A DNA stretch of 15,873 nt from JADJQU01 sp035490315 (GTDB lineage: Bacteria; Planctomycetota; UBA1135; GCA-002686595): contig DATHET010000319.1 in the NCBI GenBank assembly GCA_035490315.1, positions 1-15,873 of the forward strand, in the 5' to 3' direction. Position 1 is the stretch's first letter. Every line of letters begins with the position of its first letter. The position numbers and the translations under genes were made by a program. The notes under the pieces were generated by a model. That model saw nothing but the letters and a program-made list of their open reading frames with translations, was not told the origin of the DNA and did no database searches. This document shows, one piece after another, positions 6,999 through 13,509 of the stretch.

Positions 6999-8375
6999 AT
7001 GTTGCGCGCGCAGGTGGGCAATCAGAACGTGCACTTCCCGAAGATCGATCGCTTCACGAGCAATGACGGCGGCAGGACGGCCGCGAATCGGTTCACGATC
7101 CTCGACATGGTCAACGAGGAGCAGGGCCAGTCGCACCAGATCTCGAACTTGACGATCGCGCCCGACGGAAAACTGATCTGCCACATGGGCGACGGCTTCT
7201 CGACGCCGACCGCGCAGAACATCAATTCCTTCCGCGGCAAGATCCTCAGGCTCAATCTCAACGGCACGGCGGCCTCCGACAATCCGTTCTACGACGCAGC
7301 CAACGGCATCAGCGCGCGCGACTATGTCTTCGCCTACGGAGTGCGCAACCCCTTCGCGGGCGATTGGCGAGCCGCGGACTCCAGCCAGTACGTCGTCGAG
7401 AACGGGCCGAGCGTCGACCGCTTCGCGCGGATCGTTCCCGGCCGCAATTATCTCTGGGACGGCAGCGACCAGAGCATGTCGAGCTTCGCTCTGTACAACT
7501 GGAACCCGGCCCACGGCCCGGTGAATCTCGTCTTCGTCCAGCCCTCGGTGTTCGGGGGCAGCGGCTTCCCGTCGGGCTCGCAGGGCCACGCCTTCGTCTC
7601 CGAGTCCGGGCCGACGTACGGAACGGGGCTGCAGACGCTGGGCAAGCGGATCACCGAGTGGATCCTCGACGCGAATGGGAACCTGGTCGCGGGGCCGATT
7701 CCCTTCCTCGAATACGCGGGAGCTGGCAAGGCCACGGCCTGCGCTCTCGAGGCAGGGCCGGACGGGCTCTACATGAGCGAGCTCTACTACGACCTCGGCA
7801 ACAACGCGACCCAGCCCGGGGCGCGCATTCTGCGCATCTGGTACGAAGCGCCCGCGGACTGCAACGGCAACGGGAGCGACGACGTCTGCGATCTCGCCCA
7901 AGGCACGAGCGCGGATGCGAACGCGAACTCGATTCCCGATGAATGCGACTGCGCGGGAGCGGTGTACTGCACGGCCAAGTCCAACAGTCTTGGCTGCGTT
8001 CCGACGATCGCGGCGAGCGGCTCGGCGACCGTCGGCGCGCCGGACAACTTCGTGATCCAGGCTTCGAACGTGCTCAACAAGAAGCCCGGGATCCTGATCT
8101 GGAGCAGCGGCGCGGCCGCGGTTCCCTTCGGCGGCGGTACCCTCTGCCTGCAGGCACCGGTCCATCGCCTCTCTGGCCTCGATTCCGGCGGATCGCCGAC
8201 GGGGCTCGACTGCTCGGGCGTGTTCACCCAGGCCGTGAGCGACGCGTTCCTGGCGAGCAACGGCGTGACGGCGGGAATGACCCTGCACTTCCAGGTCTGG
8301 TCGCGCGATCCAGGCTTCGCCGCGCCGAACAACATCGGCCTGAGCGACGCGCTGCGCGTGTTCATCTGTCCGTGA
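6999..8375 (+). CDS. GSDH-like propeller remainder, Ca-binding linker and shared C-terminal module
   Basis: This is 458 residues in the same frame as the preceding lectin part, from the ATG touching TAG 6996-6998. The ATG has no Shine-Dalgarno sequence and no signal peptide follows, so the segment is unlikely to be a separate secreted protein. If translated alone it would need TAG/ATG reinitiation. Residues 1-285 complete a glucose/sorbosone dehydrogenase-like beta-propeller (NLTIAPDGKLICHMGDGF, YGVRNPF, ALEAGPDGLYMSELYY, ARILRIWYE). The family includes PQQ-dependent sugar oxidases, but the cofactor residues cannot be confirmed by eye. Then comes a DCNGNGSDDVCD...DANANSIPDECD segment like thrombospondin-type-3 or dockerin calcium loops. 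Residues from YCTAKSNSLGC (7965) to the end are the shared C-terminal module, here 136 residues ending in ICP. The combined 5121-8375 product would be 1084 codons. The end overlaps the next gene as GTGA. Confidence 0.82.
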   Translation: MLRAQVGNQNVHFPKIDRFTSNDGGRTAANRFTILDMVNEEQGQSHQISNLTIAPDGKLICHMGDGFSTPTAQNINSFRGKILRLNLNGTAASDNPFYDAANGISARDYVFAYGVRNPFAGDWRAADSSQYVVENGPSVDRFARIVPGRNYLWDGSDQSMSSFALYNWNPAHGPVNLVFVQPSVFGGSGFPSGSQGHAFVSESGPTYGTGLQTLGKRITEWILDANGNLVAGPIPFLEYAGAGKATACALEAGPDGLYMSELYYDLGNNATQPGARILRIWYEAPADCNGNGSDDVCDLAQGTSADANANSIPDECDCAGAVYCTAKSNSLGCVPTIAASGSATVGAPDNFVIQASNVLNKKPGILIWSSGAAAVPFGGGTLCLQAPVHRLSGLDSGGSPTGLDCSGVFTQAVSDAFLASNGVTAGMTLHFQVWSRDPGFAAPNNIGLSDALRVFICP

Positions 8376-10168
8376 CGAGGAGGCCCCTGGCGCGAACGGA
8401 CTCTGGGAGAATCTCGCGCCGGGCTGCGACGCTCGGAGTCATCGTCTGCGTGGTGATCGCGCTCGGCCTGCGGCTGTGCGCGCTCGGAGCTCGCCTGCCT
8501 TGCAACGTCGAGCCCGACGGCACGGTGATTCCAGAGCAGGTGGAGCTGATCCAGCGCCACGCCGAGAACCGCGACGCTGCATCCGTGTGGCGGCTGTATC
8601 CGCACCTCGTCGCGGAGCTCGCGGCCTTGATCCCCGCGCGCGAGCGAGCGGACGATTCGCTCGAGGAGCATCTGGCCCAGGCCTCCTCGCCCTTCCTGCG
8701 CGTGCGCCTGATCGTGGCCCTGCTGTCGCTGCTCCTGGTCCCGGCGAGCTACTGGCTGGCGAGGAACTTCCTCTCGCGCGGACCGGCGCTGCTCGCGACG
8801 CTGCTCTGCGCCACCAGCCTGTTGACGCTGCTCTTCGCGCAGCAATCGCGGCCTCACGCGCCGGCCGCGGCCTTCGCGCTGCTCGCCGTGGTCGCGTCGC
8901 TGCGCATGGCGCGCCGGCCCGATTGGCTGAACTGCAGTCTCGCCGCGCTGGCGGTCGGTCTCTCCGCGGGCACCCTGCAGAGTGGAGCCGCCAGCGCCCT
9001 GCCGCTCGCCGCGGCCTGGTTCCTGCGCGACCGCGCGACGAAAAGCCGAGCCTCGCGCTGGCTCGCGCCGCTGTGGATGGTCGCGCTCGCGGGAGCGATC
9101 GTCTGGGCCCTCTATCCCCATGGCCTGCCCGACCAGCGCGCGCCGGCGGGCTCGACCTCCGCGATCGGGGGCCTGGTGTTCGCCACCAGCCACGCGGATC
9201 CGAATCTCGCCCTGGGTGTCGGGCACGAAGTCCGCATCGATCGCCTGGGCGGCGGCGGATTCGCGGTGATCGCGCGCACCCTGTGGTCCTTCGAGACACT
9301 GCCGCTCGTCGCGGCCCTGCTCGCCCTGGCCCTCGGAGCAAAGTCGCTGGTCGCGCGCGCGCCGGGAAGCGCGAACTGGCGCAAGCTCGCGATCGTGAGC
9401 GCTTACGCCGTTCCATATCTCTTGCTGTTCGGGATGTTCGACGCGACCTGCGAGCGCTTCTGCCTCCAGCTCGTCCCCTTCGTCGCCTGCCTGGCGGCGG
9501 CGCTGTGGGCGCGCATCGCCCTGCGCGGTCCGCAAGCGCTCGCGCTTGTCGCGCTATGCGTGCTCGCCCTGCCCCAGCTCGGAGCCTGTCTGGCCCTGGA
9601 GCGCTTGCGCCTGAAAAAGGACGGTCCGACGCAGCTCGGTGATTGGATTGCGGCACACGTCGCCGCCGAGACCGAGCGCGTTTTTTGCTTTCCCGGTGTC
9701 GACGTGCCCCTCGCGCGAACCGAAGCGGTCATGGCTCGAGATGCGGCCGCGAGCTTCGGCAGCCAGTGGTTCCGCTACCAGAAGCTCCACGCCGGCGAGG
9801 GCTGGAGCTGTCCGCGCTACCAGCTCGAGCACGCGCCTCTGTTGCGCGCCGCCGATTTCGCAGCCGCGAAGGCGGATCCGCGGGCCACGCTGATAGCAGC
9901 GCAGGCAGCTCTGGTCGCGATCGTCGGTCCTTCCCGCGATCGTCCCGACGATTTCGCCAACCATCTCGCCCTGGATTTCCAGTCCGTCCTGGCCGCCGAG
10001 GCCAAGTTGGAATGTCGGGTTCCCGAGGGAGCGCGCGATCCGATGAAGGACTCGACCCTGGGCTACAACGTCATGACCAACGAGACGGTCTGGACCTGGG
10101 AGCTTCTGAGCGGCCTGCCCTCCTTCGGCGCGACCTTCGAGCTGTACCGGATTTTGGACGTACGATGA
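8372..10168 (+). CDS. GT-C type integral membrane glycosyltransferase-like protein
   Basis: The product has 598 residues. The GTG at 8372 overlaps the previous stop (GTGA, 8372-8375), which suggests translational coupling. The frame stays open further upstream, but that part only shadows the preceding gene. A basic N-terminus leads into a first membrane helix at about 21-40, followed by an extracytoplasmic loop with EPDG at residues 47-50. In ArnT/PMT/RgtA-like GT-C enzymes this position is usually PDE, so the second acidic residue is replaced here. After a polar stretch (YPHLVAELAALIP) come roughly eight more hydrophobic helices, for example LIVALLSLLLVPASYWL, LLATLLCATSLLTLLF and LALVALCVLALPQLGACLA. 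About 170 soluble C-terminal residues follow. The likely role is transfer of sugar from a polyprenyl-phosphate donor to an exported acceptor, perhaps the co-encoded lectin protein. The family is assigned by topology and loop pattern only. Confidence 0.82.
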   Translation: MTRRPLARTDSGRISRRAATLGVIVCVVIALGLRLCALGARLPCNVEPDGTVIPEQVELIQRHAENRDAASVWRLYPHLVAELAALIPARERADDSLEEHLAQASSPFLRVRLIVALLSLLLVPASYWLARNFLSRGPALLATLLCATSLLTLLFAQQSRPHAPAAAFALLAVVASLRMARRPDWLNCSLAALAVGLSAGTLQSGAASALPLAAAWFLRDRATKSRASRWLAPLWMVALAGAIVWALYPHGLPDQRAPAGSTSAIGGLVFATSHADPNLALGVGHEVRIDRLGGGGFAVIARTLWSFETLPLVAALLALALGAKSLVARAPGSANWRKLAIVSAYAVPYLLLFGMFDATCERFCLQLVPFVACLAAALWARIALRGPQALALVALCVLALPQLGACLALERLRLKKDGPTQLGDWIAAHVAAETERVFCFPGVDVPLARTEAVMARDAAASFGSQWFRYQKLHAGEGWSCPRYQLEHAPLLRAADFAAAKADPRATLIAAQAALVAIVGPSRDRPDDFANHLALDFQSVLAAEAKLECRVPEGARDPMKDSTLGYNVMTNETVWTWELLSGLPSFGATFELYRILDVR

Positions 10169-10173
10169 AGGGA

Positions 10174-10179
10174 TAGTCC
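10174..10179 (+). promoter_or_regulatory. Possible -10 box of the DNRLRE gene
   Basis: GGGATAGTCC contains TAGTCC, which ends 54 bases before the ATG at 10234, a spacing like that of the motifs before 5121, 12163, 13510 and 14847. The match is weak and no -35 box is evident. Readthrough from the glycosyltransferase gene 65 bases upstream is an alternative. Confidence 0.22.
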
Positions 10180-10233
10180 TCCACGACGCCCAGCACCGAT
10201 CGGGCTCCGCACCTCCCCTCGCGAATCCGCACC

Positions 10234-11364
10234 ATGCTCCCGCGATCCAAGCTCCCGGCACTCTGCGCCCTGCTCCTGCTCACCCCGCCCCTGGCCGCCG
10301 ACGTGGTCACGCTCGTGGCGGCCAAGGACGCGACGATCTACGACGACACGCTCGGGAATCGCTCCGACGGATCCAGCTTCAACATGTACAGCGGGCGCGC
10401 CGGCACGAACTCGAGCTGGCCAGTGCGGCGCGCCCTGGTCTGGTTCGACGTCGCGAGCGCGGTTCCCGCCGGATCGACGATCCAGTCCGCGCGCCTCGAG
10501 CTGTTCATGTCCAAGACCTCGGTCGGCAACAAGGTCTTCGACGTCCACCGCTTGACCACGGGCTGGAACGAAGGACCGAGCGTCGGCCAGAGCGGCAATG
10601 GAGCACCGGCGCAGCTCGGCGATTCCACCTGGCTGCACACGTTCTGGAACACGCAGCTCTGGAACACGCCCGGCGGCGATTTCATCGCCACGCCCAGCGC
10701 TTCGACGAACATCGGCAGCACCTTCGCCTACTACAACTGGAGCACGGTGGCCCTGGCCGCGGACGTCCAGGGCTGGGTCAACGCGCCGGTCTCGAATTCC
10801 GGTTGGATCGTGCGCGGCCCTGAGTCGAGCGGCACGTCGGCGAAGCAATTCGAATCGCGCAGCAGCTTCCCGCAGTTCCAGCCGAAGCTCGTGATCACGT
10901 TCACGCCGCCTCCGAGCACGACGGTCTATTGCACGGCCAAGCTCAACAGCCAGTCCTGCCTGCCGGCGATCGGCTCGAGCGGAACTTCGAGCGCGTCCGC
11001 CGGCTCGGGCTTCACGTTGAGCTGCGGCAGTGTCCTCAACGGCAAGCCCGGCTTGCTGATCTACACCAACGCCGGTCGCGCGGCCCTGGTGTTCCAAGGC
11101 GGAACCCTGTGCCTGGCCAGCCCGATCCGGCGCTCGACGCCCTTGAGCTCCGGCGGGAGCCTTCCGCCGCTCGTCGATTGCACCGGCGTGTATTCGATCG
11201 ACGTGAATGCGTTCACGGTCGGAGCGCTCGGTGGTCTCCCCGCCGCGTACCTCGCCACGCCGGGCACGCTGGTGGATGCGCAATTCTGGGGGCGCGACAA
11301 TGGCTTCGCGCCGCCCGACAACTCGACCCTCTCCGATGGGGTCGAGTTCGTCGTCGGAGTGTGA
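10234..11364 (+). CDS. Secreted DNRLRE/CBM96-like carbohydrate-binding protein with shared C-terminal module
   Basis: The product has 376 residues. ATG 10234 opens a signal peptide with likely cleavage LAA|DV after residue 22; no good Shine-Dalgarno sequence precedes it. Residues about 23-228 match the DNRLRE domain pattern, a beta-sandwich counted among carbohydrate-binding modules of the CBM96 type. The matching segments are AAKDATIYDDT, a RRALVWFDVASAVPAG strand, IQSARLELFM, DVHRLTTGWNEGPS, GGDFIATPSAS, a WVNAPVSNSGWIVRG segment, and FESRSSFPQFQPKLVITF. Residues 232-376 (10927-11361) are the shared C-terminal module. This copy has NSQSC instead of NSLGC, an extra Cys in TLSCGSVLNGKPG, and no terminal Cys-Pro. 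The protein probably binds polysaccharide outside the cell. An inverted-repeat element begins three bases after the stop. Confidence 0.9.
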   Translation: MLPRSKLPALCALLLLTPPLAADVVTLVAAKDATIYDDTLGNRSDGSSFNMYSGRAGTNSSWPVRRALVWFDVASAVPAGSTIQSARLELFMSKTSVGNKVFDVHRLTTGWNEGPSVGQSGNGAPAQLGDSTWLHTFWNTQLWNTPGGDFIATPSASTNIGSTFAYYNWSTVALAADVQGWVNAPVSNSGWIVRGPESSGTSAKQFESRSSFPQFQPKLVITFTPPPSTTVYCTAKLNSQSCLPAIGSSGTSSASAGSGFTLSCGSVLNGKPGLLIYTNAGRAALVFQGGTLCLASPIRRSTPLSSGGSLPPLVDCTGVYSIDVNAFTVGALGGLPAAYLATPGTLVDAQFWGRDNGFAPPDNSTLSDGVEFVVGV

Positions 11365-11366
11365 AG

Positions 11367-11554
11367 TACGGAGTCAGGTGAATTCGTCCGGAGTGGTGGT
11401 GGCATACGGCGCGCCGCTTCACTCGCATCGTGCGCTCGTTCTGGGGCAGGCGCTGAACCTGGGCGAGGGGGTTGTCGCCGATGAGCCGCATCTTGAGTGC
11501 TTCGCGGCGCGCCGTATGCCACCACCACTCCGGACGAATTCACCTGACGCCGTA
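11367..11554. mobile_element. MITE-like element with 51-bp near-perfect inverted repeats
   Basis: The arms at 11367-11417 and 11504-11554 are reverse complements at 50 of 51 positions; the single mismatch is at 11372 (A against the G-paired C at 11549). Both arms begin with TA at the outer ends, so the element could be CGG-ended with a TA target duplication, as made by IS630/Tc1-type transposases. The 86-base interior has no start-to-stop gene; read on the minus strand it is open and continuous with the arm, possibly a relic of a coding sequence. The near-identity of the arms suggests a recent insertion or conservation for function. It may also act as a strong bidirectional hairpin after the gene ending at 11364. 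Confidence 0.75.
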
Positions 11555-11558
11555 TACT
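11553..11558 (+). promoter_or_regulatory. TATACT -10 box at the element border, possible leaderless promoter
   Basis: TATACT at 11553-11558 ends six bases before the ATG at 11565. Transcription starting about seven bases downstream of the -10 would begin at or next to that ATG, giving a leaderless mRNA. This agrees with the absence of a Shine-Dalgarno sequence. The first TA is the right border of the inverted-repeat element. No clear -35 was seen inside the arm. Confidence 0.45.
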
Positions 11559-11564
11559 GCGCCC

Positions 11565-11999
11565 ATGTCCAAAGAACACCCCGACCATCACGACGCCGAC
11601 CTGATCCTCAAGCTCTACGACTTGCGCCGCGAGGCCGTGATGCGCCAATCGAGAATCACCATCGCCGCATTCCTGCCGCGGACCTGGGAGGACATCGCCG
11701 CGATCGTCGCCCCAGCGCACCTCAGCAACGCCGCCTGGCGTCAGGTCTCGAGCTACTGGGAGATGGTCTATTCCTTCGCGCGCCACGGAGTCGTCAACCC
11801 GGACTTCCTGATCGAGAACAGCGCCGAAGGCATGTTCCTGTTCGTCAAGGTCCATCCGTACCTCGAGCGCTTCCGCACGGAATTCGCTCCCACGGCTTTC
11901 CGCAACGCCGAATGGATCGCCAGCCAGTGCGAGACGGGCCGCCAGCGCTACGCGATGATCAAGACACGCGTCGAAAAAATGATGGAAGCGGCGAAGTAA
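11565..11999 (+). CDS. Conserved-looking small cytoplasmic helical protein, function unknown
   Basis: The product has 144 residues from ATG 11565. The frame is open upstream into the inverted-repeat element, but ATG 11565 gives a sensible N-terminus (MSKEHPDHHDADLILKLYDLRREAVMRQ) just after a -10 box. There is no signal peptide or membrane helix. The sequence is mostly helical, with a central YWEMVYSFARHGVVNPDFLIENSAEGMFLFVKVHPYL-like stretch (residues about 65-105, quoted in part) and a basic, helical C-terminus. I recall similar unnamed proteins of about 140-150 residues in other phyla that begin with a D-x-x-x-x-L-x-LYDLRRE motif, but cannot name a function. It is the only apparently cytoplasmic protein in this part of the window and unlike its neighbours lacks the C-terminal module. 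Confidence 0.78.
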   Translation: MSKEHPDHHDADLILKLYDLRREAVMRQSRITIAAFLPRTWEDIAAIVAPAHLSNAAWRQVSSYWEMVYSFARHGVVNPDFLIENSAEGMFLFVKVHPYLERFRTEFAPTAFRNAEWIASQCETGRQRYAMIKTRVEKMMEAAK

Positions 12000-12162
12000 G
12001 CCCCGGGTTCACACCCCGCCCTGCTCGCCGACCGCGACTTCCGACGGATCGTCTCGGACTGCCCTGCTGTCCACTCCCCAGCCTTTCCAGGGGTGATAGG
12101 ATCGAAGCAGGCTTTCGTGTCTTGCTCTCGTCCCTCTTCCGTCCCGGCGAAAGGTAGCAACC
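12000..12162 (+). promoter_or_regulatory. Intergenic region with putative promoter for first amidotransferase-fold paralogue
   Basis: GGTGATAGGAT holds an extended -10 type TG-A-TAGGAT, with TAGGAT at 12097-12102, 60 bases before the ATG at 12163. GAAAGG at 12149-12154 is the Shine-Dalgarno sequence. The leader CGTGTCTTGCTC (12116-12127) resembles CGTGTCTCGCTC before the second paralogue. No -35 match was seen, and no clear terminator follows the gene ending at 11999. Confidence 0.42.
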
Positions 12163-13329
12163 ATGCGCAACGTTCAGCGGCTGGCATTGGTCTTCTCGGC
12201 AGCGGCTTTCTTGACCGGATCCGTGTCAGCTCAAGTCGCCATCCTCGGCAGCCCCGGAGGTGGCCCGGTCTGGAATGACGACGTCAAAGCCAAGCTCCTG
12301 GCCAGCGGCGTCTCGCTTGGCGGCGTCACGATTTTCGACATGTCCCAGGTCACGTTGAGCGTCGCGCAACTCCAGGCTTTCAACGCGGTGCTCGTCTACA
12401 GCGACAACCCCGGCTACCTGGACCCGAACGCCCAGGGCGACAATCTCCACGACTATGTCGACGCTGGCGGCGGCGTGGTGATCGCGACCTTCACCAACTC
12501 CAGCATCCCGCTCGGCGGCACATGGGTCAGCGCGGGCTACGACGCGATCACGTCGGGAGGCCAGACGCAGGGTTTCCAGCTGCAACTGGGCACGCGCTTC
12601 TTCCCGGCTCACCCCTTGTTCAGCATCAGCCCGGTGACGACCTTCGACGGCGGGACCTCGAGCTATCACGGCATCGGGGCCCTGGCGGCGAATTCGACGC
12701 GGCTTGCCGACTACACCAACGGCGACATCTTCGCCGCGGAGCGCAACGGCCTCGTGGGTCGCGTGATCAGCCTGAATTTCTACCCGCCGTCGAGCGACGC
12801 GCGCTCCGATTTCTGGACCGCGAGCACCGACGGCGACAACTTGATGGCCAACGCCCTTTCCTACGTCGGACAGTGCGGGAACCCGGCGATCTATTGCACG
12901 GCCAAGATCAATTCGCTCGGCTGCACGCCGACGATCAGCTCCACGGGCGCTTCGAGCGCGAGCGCCGGATCCGGCTTCACGATTCGGGCCTCGAGCGTGC
13001 GCAATCAGAAGCCGGGCTTGATGCTCTACAGCGTCACAGGTCGCGCCGCGGTTCCGTTCCAGAGCGGATTCCGCTGCGTCAACGTTCCAGTCCGCCGCAC
13101 GACCGCCGCCAACTCGGGCGGCACGGCCTTGCCGGCGAGCGATTGCAGCGGCGTGTATGCGATCGACATGAACACGTTCACGGTCGGCGGGTTGGGCGGC
13201 AATCCGATTCCCGCTCTGGGCATCCAGGGCACGACCGTCGATTGCCAGTGGTGGGGACGCGATCCGGGCTTCCCTGCCCCGAACAACTCGACCCTTTCGG
13301 ACGCGCTCGAATACGTCGTCTGCCCTTAG
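12163..13329 (+). CDS. Secreted amidotransferase-fold protein with shared C-terminal module, paralogue 1 of 3
   Basis: The product has 388 residues. ATG 12163 follows GAAAGG and opens a signal peptide with cleavage VSA|QV after residue 23. Residues 24-240 look like an alpha/beta class I glutamine amidotransferase (ThuA-like) fold: an opening AILGSPGGGPVWNDDV, then LQAFNAVLVYSDNPGY, LHDYVDAGGGVVIATF and ISLNFYPPSSD. This mature domain has no cysteine before residue 240, so the usual nucleophile is missing and a binding or structural role is more likely than hydrolysis. Residues 244-388 (12892-13326) are the shared C-terminal module, which ends VVCP. A linker cysteine (GQCG) stands just before it. 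Two close copies follow in tandem with their own leaders, so this is part of a locally duplicated gene family. The fold assignment is by pattern, not by search. Confidence 0.9.
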   Translation: MRNVQRLALVFSAAAFLTGSVSAQVAILGSPGGGPVWNDDVKAKLLASGVSLGGVTIFDMSQVTLSVAQLQAFNAVLVYSDNPGYLDPNAQGDNLHDYVDAGGGVVIATFTNSSIPLGGTWVSAGYDAITSGGQTQGFQLQLGTRFFPAHPLFSISPVTTFDGGTSSYHGIGALAANSTRLADYTNGDIFAAERNGLVGRVISLNFYPPSSDARSDFWTASTDGDNLMANALSYVGQCGNPAIYCTAKINSLGCTPTISSTGASSASAGSGFTIRASSVRNQKPGLMLYSVTGRAAVPFQSGFRCVNVPVRRTTAANSGGTALPASDCSGVYAIDMNTFTVGGLGGNPIPALGIQGTTVDCQWWGRDPGFPAPNNSTLSDALEYVVCP

Positions 13330-13358
13330 CAGCCTGCTGCTGAAGCTCGTCCCCTGCA

Positions 13359-13403
13359 GCGCCGGCCTTTGCCCGATCCACTGGTTCGTGCAAAGGCCGG
13401 CGC
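13359..13403 (+). terminator. 14-bp stem hairpin after paralogue 1
   Basis: GCGCCGGCCTTTGC at 13359-13372 pairs perfectly with 13390-13403 across a 17-base loop, 30 bases after the stop. No T-run follows, so it is either a Rho-type or stem-only terminator or an mRNA-stabilising 3' structure. A decayed relative of its left arm follows paralogue 2. Confidence 0.55.
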
Positions 13404-13445
13404 GCCATTACGCCGCTCGATATCGGCACGGATTCGGGCGGGTGC

Positions 13446-13451
13446 TAGCAT
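13446..13451 (+). promoter_or_regulatory. Putative extended -10 box of paralogue 2
   Basis: GGGTGCTAGCAT contains TG-C-TAGCAT, which ends 58 bases before the ATG at 13510. It matches the motif and spacing seen before paralogues 1 and 3. GGAGAAGG at 13495-13502 is the Shine-Dalgarno sequence. The -35 position (around TCGGCA, 13423-13428) is not conserved among the copies. Confidence 0.42.
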
Positions 13452-13509
13452 CCATGCAGTTGTCCGTGTCTCGCTCCCCTACGTGGAATATCTCGGAGAA
13501 GGTACAGCC

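Noticed and set aside
6990..7010. Programmed frameshift at the split lectin/dehydrogenase gene
   Set aside because: Both halves are in the same frame and there is no slippery run, so the interruption is a stop codon only.
5166..8288. Minus-strand open frame of 1040 codons opposite the lectin/dehydrogenase gene
   Set aside because: It is the mirror of a high-GC coding frame: product rich in Arg, Ala, Gly, Val and Glu, no recognisable domain, no start context. The plus strand encodes clear lectin and propeller motifs.
7943..8371. N-terminal extension of the glycosyltransferase frame
   Set aside because: It overlaps the C-terminal module gene in another frame and would put about 140 Arg-rich residues before the first membrane helix. 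The GTG at 8372 is a better start.
7787..9535. Minus-strand open frame of 582 codons
   Set aside because: It is low-complexity Arg/Gln/Glu/Ala opposite the glycosyltransferase and the preceding C-terminal module; a composition shadow.
11472..11564. Upstream in-frame start for the 144-residue protein
   Set aside because: It would translate through the inverted-repeat arm. The -10 box at 11553 places the transcript start at or near the ATG at 11565.
13369..13509. Earlier ATG for paralogue 2
   Set aside because: It lies in the upstream hairpin, before the putative promoter, and would hide a signal peptide that aligns with the other paralogues.
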